A stretch of DNA of 64,000 bases from contig NC_053183.1 of NCBI RefSeq assembly GCF_905163445.1, forward strand, positions 15,252,001-15,316,000. Direction: 5' to 3'. Positions 9,161 to 20,425 of this stretch are shown one piece after another (position 1 is the first letter of the stretch; each line of letters starts with the position of its first letter). A program made the position numbers and the translations under genes. Source of the DNA: Pararge aegeria (Eukaryota; Arthropoda; Insecta; Lepidoptera; Nymphalidae). The notes below the pieces were generated by a model. That model was not told the DNA's origin. It saw only the letters and a program-made list of their open reading frames with translations, and searched no databases.

Positions 9161-9734
9161 ACATGAATAAATGGCTATAACGCAAAAGCGGGCAAGAAAA
9201 CTCATCAATATAAGTGAAACAAAAGTAAAAATATAAATAATCATATGGTTCACTTTGTGCAAGTTTTGTAAATGCAGATTTATTACGTTTCAATAGTTAT
9301 TTTTACGAATAAAAATAAAAAAGTGATCACTCTTGACAAGGAAATAATGCAAAAGCGTTAAAATCGCGTTTTCCGGAGGGTAGGGTGGCCGAGCGTTATT
9401 TATTCGCAAGTTTTGGAGCTGTTCCAAGAGTAATCAGTGTTGAGAGGCAAGTGATTTTTCTCGGAACTAGCAACGAATCTGAAAACAACGGTTTGTTGGT
9501 CCTACAATGAAAACCACTCTACAAGTATCAGACATTCTGACATACTTTCAAAATTATTCGGTTTATTTTGTGCTCATTCTTATAATTATGTTTTATATAT
9601 TATACCTACTTTTTGTAGCTACCTAAGTGAGAAAAAAACTAAGTGTATATTGCCGTGATAGTGCACGTATAAGTGCAATTGATCATTTTTATAAAAAGTA
9701 ACCTAATCTCGACTCAAGCATGTTTTTAATCACC
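9161..9734. other. No clear feature
   Basis: Contains a slightly less AT-rich patch at 9370-9500 without a long open frame. On the minus strand TTGTTTTCAG at about 9490 could act as an acceptor, but the following frames do not look glypican-like. Confidence 0.35.
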
Positions 9735-9945
9735 CTCAGCTTATAAGAGTCCCACTGCTTGGCGTAGACCTCACTCATTGTAGGTATAATAACCCGGACC
9801 GACGATCTAACGGGGGTTAACACCAACAATTTGAGAACTCTTTAAGAAAAACCCAATACACAGCAAGTTTTAGCCTGAACCGGGATTCAAACTCAGGACC
9901 ACTATCCATACTTTAAAATGCTAACCACTAGACGAGGCTGTAATG
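9735..9945 (-). mobile_element. SINE-B-like element (variant)
   Basis: The head lies at the high end: in reverse CCTCGTCTAGTGGTTAGCAT (A box) and GAGTTTGAATCCCGG (B box). The 3' portion has TCACTCATTGTAGG and AACCCGGACCGACG on the plus strand. It differs enough from SINE-B to be a subfamily of its own. Confidence 0.6.
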
Positions 9946-12086
9946 TTTTTAATGCATTATTAAAACTTATGCGCTGTCAGATCCAACCTATTATTTTATT
10001 TAATCTTTTATATTTTGAGGTGCGAATTTAACTTTAAAATTTTACCAGAACTGAATAACTTTTCATTTCAAGAGTGTAAAGTGTACTTTAAAAACAACAC
10101 AATTACTCAAGAGTTAACAAAACTGGTTCTAGATACATTAATTAATTTTTATTTCAATAACAAAATGATTACTCATTCGCAAACGAATCGTTTAAAAAGG
10201 TTTGGCACATTGTCGCAAACAGTGAACGCCCGCTCAAGTTCAAGGCAAGACACCGCTTCATAAATTACAAAGATTGCATCATCTGTTACATTTTATACTC
10301 TGTAAGTACGGGATAAGATTTATATTGCAGTGTTAACTCTCTTTCTTTATCTTAAAATACCGCAGATTCAATTGAGATAGGTGTGAGAGGATAAAAGATC
10401 CAAATATTAGCTCGTATTTCTGCTCAATTAAAATTCATCACTTCTTTCTAGGGTACTTATCAAATACAAACATTCTCTTCAGTTTTTTCAGTCAAGCTCG
10501 GGCATTAAAATGAGTTAAAGGTTTTTTATTTATTTATATTGAATTGGTCAGTATAGCTACAGTATAACTAACAAAAAAAAAACTCTGATGATGCCGATAT
10601 AAAATAAAGGAAAAACTGCTAAGAAACGTAGCTTCCGAAATATAAATGGCAAGTTAGATTAACGAATCAGTTCGCTTTTAAACCACTGACACTAATAGGC
10701 TCAAGATGATGATGATGAATATGCCACAGACAACACAACCCTCATAAAAATAGTTAATTAAGATAGCTGTAGTAAGTATTACTAGGTACATATACTTGCT
10801 ACGCGGTCGCCAGCCGGCGTCAAGGTTACGGACGCTTAGCCGCAGACTGGGCGGTGCCGATACATCCGACTTAAATCATTAATAGTAAAGACTATAGGGT
10901 TACAGTCAAGGCAAACTGTGACATAACTTCATAAGGTAACGACATAATCAGCTGACTGATTTAAATACGTTGAATTACCCATTCTGGATTGGTACTATTC
11001 TCGTAGTCTGATAGCCTCGAGAACGTGAAGCCCGTTCTACATTCGCGTGCGAATTTAAGGCTCGAATTACGCTTAAAATCACGGCAAGAACTGTCACTGT
11101 TCCACGTTGGGAAAAGATCGCGCCTGGTTCATACGCACCTTTAGTTCGAAGCAAATAACTGTCAAAAATCGGGAACAAGGCGCAAACATGGCGCGAATGT
11201 GGCGCTAAGTGCTAATATCACGTGAAACGATTCCACACTAATGTTTTCCTCGGCTGGTTCGCGGATTCGTTCGCAAATGTGAAAGGGCCTTAAGCGCCAT
11301 AAGCGTAGACTGTCTGGTGCCTGCCCTTCATCGACCTAATGGATTTAACGACTTCGATGTATCTAGATGTAGCGCTAAATGGTAAAATTTTTAATTCGCT
11401 ATTGTGTGAAGTGCTTAATTAGTCACAAAAGTGATCATCAACAATAATAAGTAACTTCTTATTTGCAATAAAAGTGTGTATTCATTCATTCATAAGTTAA
11501 AAAATAATAGTAAAATTAAGCGTTCAGTCTCACACACCTTAAACCGTATCACATTTCGTTAGCAGTACCTAACACTCTATCGATTTCTTACTACATTAAA
11601 AGGTGCTGTAAATGAAGGTTTTAAGGACGTACTAAACAAAGCTACATTTAAGACTAGTGTGTGAAAAGCATACACTATACACAAAGCATGTTTAAACTAC
11701 ATACAATGCACAGACAGTAGACAGACCGACGAAGCGACACGGTTGGATAACGAGACACGAAGAAAAGATAAAGTCAGCGACCGGAACAGTCAACGTGTGG
11801 AGTTATTAGACTGCAGAAAAAGGTGCGCTGAGTGAATTCAATAAGTGTACGGATATAGCTACAAAAATATATATAATCACGATCAGAATATTCTTACTGC
11901 TGGGCGCACCATGCTGCTTCAATATAGGTTCGTAGGCTTTTACGATTGTATACTCATGTTAGTGAAAATATACGAGAACGAGGGCTTTCGGTGCTCTCCG
12001 AGATACGGAGGTGTACACCAACAATTTCCTTCTTTGGGGTGGCACTGAGTATTTTAAACAGATTTTTTGTCAAATACACAGTACTC
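9946..12086. other. Long stretch without a recognised gene
   Basis: Includes a GC-richer patch at 10800-10870 and another at 11000-11290 with no convincing reading frame. A stretch rich in CGAC and GACAC at 11700-11830 on the plus strand could be transcribed leader sequence but has no strong evidence. A (GAT)n run lies at 10706-10720. Confidence 0.35.
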
Positions 12087-12094
12087 TAACCGAG

Positions 12095-12361
12095 CAGTGG
12101 CGTGCATAGAGGGTATACACAGGGTATGCAGATGATATAAAATAAAATAAAATCTCCAGTACGAGTTATAAAAACTTAAGGGTAGACTTTTTATAACTCT
12201 CACAATGTCTTATCCTTAAGTTTTTTATAACTCGTACTGGAGATTTTATTTTATTTTATATCATCTGCATACCCTGTGTATACCCTCTATGCAAATCTGC
12301 CCGCTTAGTGCATATCCTGTACCTCGGTAGCAGTGGCGTGCATAGGTAATGCACGCCACTG
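12095..12361. mobile_element. hAT-type MITE, long foldback form
   Basis: Begins CAGTGGCGTGCA and ends TGCACGCCACTG. Flanking octamers TAACCGAG (12087-12094) and CAACCGAG (12362-12369) match at 7 of 8 positions. The body is a near-perfect hairpin: 12105-12184 pairs with about 12216-12293. A second internal CAGTGGCGTGCA at 12331 makes the right end a short inverted pair of its own. Confidence 0.8.
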
Positions 12362-12369
12362 CAACCGAG

Positions 12370-13119
12370 GCATTATTTAATAAACATATAACAGTAATTT
12401 CAAGTATATCTATTTGTAGGCAAACTCTATCATCAGCTCCGAATTCTATACCAGCTACTTAGAAGAAGCAGTAAAAACCAAAGGCAAACATTAAAGTTTC
12501 ACGAAATATTTATAAGGAGTACGCACAATGTTGAGATTTGCAAAGTTATGTCAGATTAAAAATAATAATATTGTATTTAACTCAAGAATCATTTGTTTTT
12601 TAACACAAAATAGAAGTTGGAGTTTTAAGTCACTTAAAAGCTAACATTACAATACCAGATATAACCGGATGATATGATGTTCTCTCGCCAGAATAATCTT
12701 TTATAAGACTTCGTCATAAGTTCTCACTAAAGTCTTCTAAAGTCTTATATTCAAAGTAAGTTTGAAAGCTTTAGTCGGAGCTAATCTACGCTTCGGAGAT
12801 TACTGTTGAACACGCTCGTGACTTCAAATCGGTAAAAATACATCTTAAAATCTTTAATATATTTTAAGGCTTTATTTTTGATGGATAACGTAAATGAGGC
12901 ATAAATTTTGCACATATATTGCAACATAATTTGACTTGCACTGGAATTCAATCCATTGTTTTTGTACATTATGAATTCTCAGTAACGTACTTCGGTCCCC
13001 TTTATCTACTAACAAGGAAATATAATCGATATTGCAAGCCATTGAAGAAGCTTGGCGGGTCTTTTCTCTAGAGCCTTCTGTACTATGAGAGAGGAGACCT
13101 GTTCCTAGCCGTTCGACTG
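12370..13119. other. No feature seen
   Basis: AT-rich. Overlapping short minus-strand frames here are not protein-like. Confidence 0.4.
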
Positions 13120-13432
13120 TCATCATCATTATCATCATATAAAACCATTACCGGCCCACCGCAGGTCACGGGTCTCCTCCCACAATGAGGAGGGGTTACG
13201 GCCGTATTCCACCACGCTGGCCCAGTGTGGACTGGTGAACTCCACAACTTTATAGAGAACTTTAACGCATGCATTTCCTCACGATGTTTTCCTTAAGCGT
13301 TGAAGTATGTGATATTTTAATTGTTTAAAACACGCACATTATTTCAAAAATTTAAAGAGGCGTGCTGGGTTTCGAATTCGGCCCCCAGAAAGTATAATCG
13401 AAGTTCTACCCACTGGGCTATCACCGCCCCCG
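13120..13432 (-). mobile_element. SINE-A, full length
   Basis: Low end: CATCATTATCATCATATAAAA then CCATTACCGGCCCACC. High end: TTTCGAATTCGGCCCCC and TACCCACTGGGCTATCACCG, the reversed tRNA-like head. One of the best-preserved copies of the family. Confidence 0.9.
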
Positions 13433-14756
13433 TTGGACTGTGCCAAGCCATCATTTCTTAGTCGAGGGTAAACCAAGAGTCGATTTAAATCAACGCATCG
13501 CGTGGTGCGACTTCGAGTTACGTGTTTTATTCTATTCGTAGGTACACCCCGAGATCAATACCATCGGTCAAATAGATAGTAATGGCACGAATAACATTGC
13601 GGAATACGGATATAATATACCCAATAACTATTACTTACACTATTACGTAGTGAGTATCTAATTGAAACTGTGGTGTGTAATATTGCCCTGAGAGTACATA
13701 AATCTCAAGTTTATGGCAAATAGATCGGCAATAAAGTTGTCTTCAACTTGTTTGTGTAGTGTAGACAATCAATGGAGTTGAGAACACGCTCATTGCAATA
13801 CAGTGTACACTCTAAGGCGAATTCAGAAGTGCATACACAGAGATTGGAGATTGGCTCAATTGTTTGTTGGCTGTACCTATTTGTTTGTTCAATTTGAAAT
13901 CGGAAATATTGCTAGCGCGATGTAGTAAGCATTCATCATACCATTCCATACTGACTCAGCATATGTATTCTCAACCGACTTAAAAAAAAGAGGAGGTTCT
14001 CAATACCACTATATGTTAACTACTTAAATATATTTGTTGAAAATATTTATTTGTTGATTTTTAGTTGTTTTGGAAGTTTGTTTGTTACGGTCAAAACATT
14101 TTTTCTTAAGCCGCATTATTAGGCAGCAATAATAACATCTATTTAAATTTTTAACTAAATTTAAATTCCCAATCGCAAATTTTTTTTAAATTTAACTTTT
14201 CTTTTACACTAAACAACGGTTTTAAATTAACTAAGAATAATACAAATAAGGTTTGATAAAATACTAAGAAAAACGTTCACTCTGACATTTCATTCTATGG
14301 AGATAATTTTATTGAATCGTGTAAATCCAGACATTAACATATTAAATCAATGTGTAAATCCAGTGAGCTTACAAATAAGAACAATAACATATTTCCCTAT
14401 GTATACATTTTTTGCATATTACAATAAATGTGTAAAGCGGATAAGGGAAAACAACTCAGACATTTGGTCAAGACAAACACATTTTTTTTCCATGTGAAGA
14501 ACAACATAGATTATTAATAGTTTAAGTTCTTTCAACCTCATTAGCAGCACACAGCACCTAAAGTAATTTAAATCAAGAACAATTTTTTTCTTCCTTTTTC
14601 TTGGTCATTCATCTGTGACAAGTTTAGATTAAGAACCCGTTACGGTATTGTAAATTAATCTAAATAGCTTTATTTTTTCTAAGCCGCCCACTTCTAATTG
14701 AATATCAATATACAATTGTATATCATTCATTCGTATATCATCAAAAATAACGATGT
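13433..14756. other. No feature seen
   Basis: AT-rich. A 66-codon plus-strand frame at 14297-14497 has no recognisable motif and lacks coding-like composition. Confidence 0.4.
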
Positions 14757-14850
14757 TATTACAGGCACATGAGGCTCACACCAACGCCTCAGGTTGATGG
14801 ACACAGGGCAAGACTTTGCAGGATGTTGTCCTTGCATGACCTGCACGGCT
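14757..14850 (+). repeat. Dispersed repeat D1 (5' module)
   Basis: TATTACAGGCACATGAGGC, CCAACGCCTCAGGTTGATGG and ACACAGGGCAAGAC match 20276-20330. This motif set is widespread in Lepidoptera as a LINE-associated repeat. Assignment is tentative. Confidence 0.5.
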
Positions 14851-14900
14851 ATACGACCTTTGTCTTCGACTTGATTAACACGAACATTAGTGTAAATTTA
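14851..14900. repeat. 50-bp inverted repeat, left arm
   Basis: Pairs with 15360-15409 at 49 of 50 positions, the single difference being T/C after ATACGACCTT. The arm starts exactly where the D1 similarity ends. Confidence 0.9.
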
Positions 14901-15120
14901 CTTGTAAACTAACGTTACATCAACGTTAGCGTTAATCCGTGACTATATAAAGAGGACCAAACATCAACCATCGGGTTGACGTCCTTTACACATGTGTCAG
15001 ATTTAGTTTACGCTACAGTTCAGTTACTTTTTAGGCAGCAGGCATAAACAATTATAATGGATTGACCAAGCGAATGGTATGGTAAGTGGAAAACCATCTA
15101 AAAACAGGACACAACTTCCC
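14901..15120. other. Spacer of the inverted repeat, first half
   Basis: Holds GACTATATAAAGAGGACC, a TATA-like string at about 14944-14951. TCAG initiator-like strings follow at about 14997 and 15021, but the spacing is longer than the usual 30 bp, so a promoter is not claimed. No open frame. Confidence 0.3.
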
Positions 15121-15353
15121 AGACGGGCTAGCACAGGCAGGAGACAAACATTATATCACCCGATTATATCCCCTGACAAGGAATATAATAAACTTGTCCA
15201 CTTGCTAAAGTACGGGAACATGGAATAGGAGAAGTTTACCCCCGTTTATACATACATTATTTGAATATTCTTTCCACTTGTGGGCCAGTGCTCTTAGAGT
15301 TGATAAAGCTATGGGAGAAGATACATTTTTATCCTTTCCCCGGGGAGATAATA
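15121..15353 (+). mobile_element. MITE-X, right end missing
   Basis: Left TIR ACGGGCTAGCACAGGCAGGAG, core GGGAACATGGAATAGGAG, then TTATCCTTTCCCCGGGGAG. It breaks off just before the place where the right TIR should begin, next to the inverted-repeat arm at 15360. Confidence 0.75.
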
Positions 15354-15359
15354 ATACGA

Positions 15360-15409
15360 TAAATTTACACTAATGTTCGTGTTAATCAAGTCGAAGACGA
15401 AGGTCGTAT
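15360..15409. repeat. 50-bp inverted repeat, right arm
   Basis: Reverse complement of 14851-14900 with one mismatch. It lies 459 bp away and abuts a truncated MITE-X. Confidence 0.9.
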
Positions 15410-16004
15410 CTAATAATATACCTTGTAAATGGGTCCATGCTTAATACTATGGGCTATATAACCTTCAAAATATACCTTAACAATAAATTAAAAGGTTAAA
15501 TAGATATCAAGCTTACAAGTAAAATCAGAAAAGAAAGAAAATTGTCCAAAAAGTTTATTAATGGCTGTACTACCAAGAAACACTTGAAATTCATACTCCA
15601 TTTCATTGGATAGTCTTTAATAACGAATATTTGAATAATTCCGGTGTATTTAGGATCGCGCTATAAAACTTAATCCGAAATCGTAATTTTTATCAAACGA
15701 CTTGAAGACAAATGCGCGAGCTTGCCATTCACGCCAACGCGGCGATTAAAATAATTTACTGTATACACAAAACGTGGTTCTTATAACTGTTGCCGGTAAA
15801 GTGGGTGTTAGAGGACCGGGTTCCGTAGGCTATCTGTAATTGTCCCTTCGTGTTGATAAATGGGAGCGCTTCAGAGAAAATCAGCGGTTATTGCATTTGC
15901 GAACTACTATGTTTGATTTACCACATGAAGTAGTATAATAAACATAAACATCAATATTATAATTCATGTTTCACAGTGATTTATTTATTCTAAACAGCGC
16001 TTCC
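15410..16004. other. No feature seen
   Basis: AT-rich DNA, slightly less so at 15700-15900. No frame or repeat recognised. Confidence 0.4.
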
Positions 16005-16240
16005 TGTATACTTATTATTATTATTCTTGCCCTTATCATCTGCACAATCTATCTTCAACTCACTTTAATCAGCCATTACATCACAATCTACTCCTTTTAA
16101 ATCCATATCTTCTCTCAAACAACCCACATGTCTCTTATTGGTTCTCCCTCTACTCCTTTGCCTTTTCGTGTACTTATCTAACATTATGCTCGTATAATAG
16201 TTTTTCTCCTTCCACATTGCAGGCCTATTCTTTCTGCAAG
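16005..16240 (-). pseudogene. RTE-type LINE ORF2 C-terminus, broken
   Basis: In one minus-strand frame the DNA reads KRQRSRGRTNKRHVGCLRED, then LKGVDCDVMAD, a stop, then SELKIDCADDKGK. This layout (basic Gly-Arg-Pro-like stretch, a Cys, ED+, KGV, an Asp-rich end and CAD-KG) matches the C-terminal tail of RTE/BovB-like polymerases. A TAA replaces a codon before SEL. The upstream polymerase domain is gone. The similarity is from family knowledge; a protein search would settle the subfamily. Confidence 0.6.
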
Positions 16241-16715
16241 TTTTTAATTCTCATGTCTTATTAACATTTTTAATAATGTGTTCATTAGAAATTGTAATTA
16301 TCGGTATAACGTAATTTATAAGTAAGGTAGATCCAACATTTTAAGTAACGTATAACAACATTATAAGAATAACAGAAACAATTTTGTTGACGAATCCTAA
16401 GAAAGATAATATTAAAATTAAGATCGTGGGCAGATCGAAAGCTCTCAAATATTTTATTTTGGTGATTATCCTAAAGTGCAGTAAAACTGAAATAGACTAT
16501 TCAACACTATTCTTACACTTTTATGATAATTTAACCAGCACATGGCCGTGTTAGGCCGCATTTTTATATATGTACCAATAAAACTGTGCTTAATACCATT
16601 TTTTATTGTTTCTCTATTGATATTGTCTGTTCGTGCTCAGGTGTTCGGCCTACAGCTTTAGTAGTAACATAAACAATCATCGTAATGGTCATGATGAAAG
16701 ATGGGTCTGAATAAA
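16241..16715. other. No feature seen
   Basis: AT-rich DNA without recognisable content. Confidence 0.4.
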
Positions 16716-16877
16716 CTTGCATGCCTGAGAGTTCTCAATAATGTTCTCATCGGCGTGTGAAGTCTACCAATCTGCACTCGGCAAGAGTAGAGTACTGCCT
16801 AAACCCTTCTCATTCTGAGAGGAGACTCGTGCCCTGTAGTGTGCCAGTATTGGGTTGATGATGATGATGACGATGAA
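16716..16877 (+). mobile_element. SINE-A, 3' part with intact tail
   Basis: GCATGCCTGAGAGTTCTC through CCCTGTAGTGTGCCAGTATT to GGGTTGATGATGATGATGAC. This is the cleanest example of the (GAT)n-type tail that SINE-A shares with the RTE element at 21871. Confidence 0.85.
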
Positions 16878-17197
16878 CATAATAGTAACGATAAAACATG
16901 CGTCAGAGTTATACAGACGCGAATACAACTTTCATCATTGTAAATATGAGTTTTAGGAACATGATTTACGAGAGCGCCGGCTTAAATAATGACCGCACAA
17001 GTTTTAATCAACGTGCAGCGGCGTGAATGCGGCATGCGGATATGTGTGAAATATCAATGCAGATATCCACTGTGCCCTCGATTTTACTCTAGCGGCTATC
17101 TGCATCGACGTTCCCCTTTTGAGTTCAAAAAAGTAGACCTTATAACAGGCACTTTTAAAGCGTTCGTACATTTAACATGTTGCCACTAATGTTAGGT
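16878..17197. other. No clear feature
   Basis: A 66-codon plus-strand frame at 16989-17189 shows no recognised motif. Confidence 0.35.
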
Positions 17198-17302
17198 TAT
17201 GGTGATAACTGCATTCGTTAACTTATAACTAAAGCTAGGAGGGTTCCAAAAGCGCCCTGTTCTAAGAAGAGCCCACAACAAACTTAGCCAGGTTACAAAT
17301 TT
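17198..17302 (-). mobile_element. LINE 3' end, L4 family
   Basis: Reverse complement of 2310-2405: AACTAAAGCTAGGAGGGTTCC, TTCTAAGAAGAGCCCACAAC and AAACTTAGCCAGGTT. The TTTGAC tail is not preserved. Confidence 0.65.
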
Positions 17303-18457
17303 AGTAAGTACAATTTATTTTTTAGTTTCTCGTGGTTTAAGAAGCGTGCTTTGTAAGTCTCATATAAATCGGTTTAGCTGTTTATAAATTTAGCCTGACA
17401 AAGGGACTGACATACAGTTTTGCACAATTTTTTATAGCTAGTGTTCAAGTAATAAAAGGCACTTTTTGAAGTGAAAACTACTTTTTGCTAAGCGATTTTT
17501 GGTACGGGATAAAGTTATGGGTTCGTGTCACCGATGGCCTCGACATGCTCGTGACGTATTGCGCCAGACGAGCAAGTGACGTAGTACAGCGGCCTGTGTA
17601 CATGTATTCGCATATATACATTCATACTTTGCTTATACATACTGACTGTACCGTATTTGTGTTTAACTTTTTGGAGGTGGTAAAATCTTGTTATTTCACG
17701 TCACCGACTGATTCCATTGTTTTGAGTTTTCAGTTCTGCTGGCAGTCCTTTTGCCTGCTTCTGTTTTTTATTTCGAGTGAGACAGGGCGTATCTACCAGC
17801 ACATTTAATAAAGACAAAAGGATGAAAATATATTTTCTTTAATGAGCTAAATATATAAATAAAAGCCATAGCTAACATTTTTAATGAAAGAATATAATAT
17901 AAGTATTACTTAGACTGTTCCCGTGTTCTTAAATATGATTAACTTTCGTTTTAGTATATATAAAAATCTATCACAACCAACTTTTTATTTCAAACATACC
18001 TACCTAAGATAATAAAATGTCCTCAAAGAGAATCCCCGGATCAAACATTTTCTTACAAATAATATTATTTTTAAACGAAATGTATATTACATAGATTTAG
18101 AAGAGAACGGGGAACTATCTTTTGCCCTTTTATCCAACTCTATTACGGACACGAGGCTTTGAAAGTAAATATCCCGGTACATCTCTCACGTCGTCGCATC
18201 GCCTGATTATGGGATCTCGAAGAACCTTTTCTCTGGGAAATAAGGTGAAGTAGATGGAATAAAATGATGTTTCCGTTATATGTTGAAAATGTAGGACTAA
18301 ATTGCTCTGAGTTGTTAAAATAGATTTTTCGACAAGACTATTCGTATTTCTTAGATTCACAATTATAAATTGACTTTTAATCATCGTCTTACTTAATTCT
18401 TTACAGAAAGACCTGAAAAATGATTGTTAAATTATAAAATTATATTGGAAAAAAACT
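17303..18457. other. Mostly featureless; one dispersed repeat
   Basis: At about 17515-17570 the string GCCTCGACATGCTCGTGACG matches 48635-48660 and is probably a LINE fragment. The 107-codon plus frame at 17485-17808 overlaps that repeat and has no recognised domain. Confidence 0.35.
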
Positions 18458-18925
18458 ACTGCTGAGTTTCTTGCCAGCTTCTTCTTGGTAGAATCTGCTT
18501 TCTGAATCGGTGGTAGCGTCACTACAAAGTTTGTAGTGACTACAATCTTTGTATGATGATTAACACTGCTTTTCCGGCCTTGATATCAAATTTCTTAATG
18601 TCAACTCTAATATTTGAGAGTCCAATACAGTATTCAATAGACTAACTAAGACAAAATTATTATAAGTAAAGTTTGTAGTGACTACAAATATATATGGTCC
18701 ACCCTCTGAAGTATACCTACTCCCTCCCGACCGTCTGTACTAATAACCACCACGGCATTTCGCTCATGTTGGCGTTCGAGAATTGTGGAAACTAGCCTGA
18801 ACGTGGGCTGAAGACTAGAAAATTCAAAAATTATAAATTCCCAAAAGGCCTCTGCTGGGCCTAACCTAATTGACATCTAAAAAGTGCAGTTATTAGGCCT
18901 TATTGAAAGAAATGAATTTTAAATC
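18458..18925 (+). mobile_element. L3 LINE tail interrupted by inserted DNA
   Basis: The front of L3 is at 18458-18535 (GCTGAGTTTCTTGCCAGC, CGGTGGTAGCGTCACTACAA). Its end is at about 18873-18925 (AAAAAGTGCAGTTATTAGGC, AATGAATTTT). The two match consecutive parts of the uninterrupted copy at 19272-19425. The 340 bp between them contain a segment that recurs at 19057-19165. Confidence 0.5.
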
Positions 18926-19271
18926 TTGAATTTATGAATACGGTGGGAAATTGCAAAATAGCAACACGCTACGTCCAGATATTGATTGGCTTGAAAAAGG
19001 TCTCCGCATGAAAGGTCAAGAATGCTGGCGATAAACGGCGAAACATTAGCCAAGGTCACGATTAACAGTGCATTTTCGGCCTTGACGTCAAATTTCTTAA
19101 TGTCAGCTATGACTTAACTTATATTTGAAAGACCAAGAAAAAAATTATTTTTAGTAAAGATTTTATATTTGAAAGACCAAGAAAAAATTATTTTTAGTAG
19201 AAAAAAAAATTAATGTTAAAATGTTTTTCACCGAGGTAAAAAAATTTTAAAATGTAAAATTTAAATTGTTG
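18926..19271. repeat. Duplicated spacer of the L3 cluster
   Basis: CGGCCTTGACGTCAAATTTC, TTAATGTCAGCT repeats the block at 18575-18605. A local direct duplication of ATATTTGAAAGACCAAGAAA...TTTTTAGTA is present at about 19122-19160 and 19166-19200. Confidence 0.65.
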
Positions 19272-19425
19272 ATGTTGGAAAAGAGCAACTGCTGAGTTTC
19301 TTGCCGGCTTCTTCCCGGTAGAATCTGCCTTCCGAACCGATGGTAGAGTCACTACAAACAGACAGACTTGACGTTTAAAAAGTGCTTATATTAGGTCTAC
19401 TTGGAATAAATGAATTTTGAATTTT
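19272..19425 (+). mobile_element. LINE 3' end, L3 family, uninterrupted
   Basis: GCTGAGTTTCTTGCCGGC, CGATGGTAGAGTCACTACAA, GACAGACTTGACGTTTAAAA and a terminal GGAATAAATGAATTTTGAA. It serves as the reference copy for the family in this window. Confidence 0.75.
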
Positions 19426-19657
19426 TGGAGTAAATCTGAATTTATGTTACCCTACCAAGAAATTATAATTAATTGGTTTTCGCACAACGGCGTATATTAG
19501 TTGCTTACTGTACTGTTTAAAAACATCGTTACTCAAGGATTACATGAATAATGATCTGACTTTGTGCTTTGTTGTCGGGAACGATAGATTCTTGCTACAA
19601 AACCCTATATCATCGGCTTAATTCTAACACATTGCTTTGTTTTTTTGTTCTCTACAA

Positions 19658-19953
19658 TTTAACCCTTGAATGCAATCTTACCAGCTGGTAAGTAATAATG
19701 CAGTGTAGGAAGTTAACAGGCAAACCTGTTAGGGGTATGGCAGTTGTATTAACCCCATACTCCTAATCGGTTTCTAAGTGACATCGTAACGGAACACTAA
19801 ATTACGCAATGTTAGGGTGGTAACTAATCAAGTCAGAGACCTCCCACCAGACCAGACCAGACCAGAGAAAATTTAGAAATATAAATCCCCTGCCAGTGAT
19901 CAAACCCGGGACCTCCCACTTAAATCCGCTGCACTCACCGCTGCGCCGACAAA
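19658..19953 (-). mobile_element. SINE-B, near full length
   Basis: Plus strand shows GTTAACAGGCAAACCTGTTAG, ACCCCATACTCCTAATCGG, a three-unit ACCAG repeat at about 19847-19864, GTGATCAAACCCGGGACC and finally CACTCACCGCTGCGCC, the reversed head. Confidence 0.85.
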
Positions 19954-20261
19954 AATAATACCAAAAATCTTAATTGATTTTTATAATGTAGCGGTAAGCT
20001 AAATATAATTAGTGGCTTTAACAGAGCGGCATAGTCGCATTGACGACAAAGCTCTTTAAATAAAGATTAAAAAAAAAAAAAAAAAAAAACTTTGCTTGCC
20101 GCTATTGTTGAAATGAAATTTATGAAATTTAATTGATGAGACTTAGAAGGTAGAATGTAAATCATTTTGTGACAGAGCTCGTCCGGGGAAGTACTGTCGC
20201 TATGCTTATTTCTGCAGCATTCTATGCAGCATTTTTACAATGCTGTGTTCCGGTTTGAATG
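19954..20261. repeat. Poly(A) run in otherwise featureless DNA
   Basis: About 21 A residues at 20069-20089 follow AATAAAGATT at about 20059. This could be the end of an old retroposed transcript; its body was not recognised. Confidence 0.5.
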
Positions 20262-20425
20262 GTGTTGCCGGTGTAATTACAGGCATATGAGACTTAACAC
20301 CTACGCCTTCTTATTGATGAACACAGGGCGGCATGTTGATGGACATGCCTATTGCATGCCCTGTTAAGTGCTGCTGTTTATAGGCGATGGTTTCCACTAA
20401 CTATCAGGTTGGCCATCTGCTTTGC
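20262..20425 (+). repeat. Dispersed repeat D1
   Basis: GTGTAATTACAGGCATATGAG, TGATGAACACAGGGCGGCATG, then CACTAACTATCAGGTTGGCC and ATCTGC. This is the module order common in lepidopteran LINE-associated repeats; the 5' half matches 14757-14850. Confidence 0.55.

Noticed and set aside
13083..13274. Short minus-strand frames near 13.1 kb
   Set aside because: They lie within SINE-A and a GAT repeat; no coding support.
14940..15030. TATATAAAG with a downstream TCAGTT as a core promoter
   Set aside because: Spacing is too long for a TATA-initiator pair and no transcript or frame follows.
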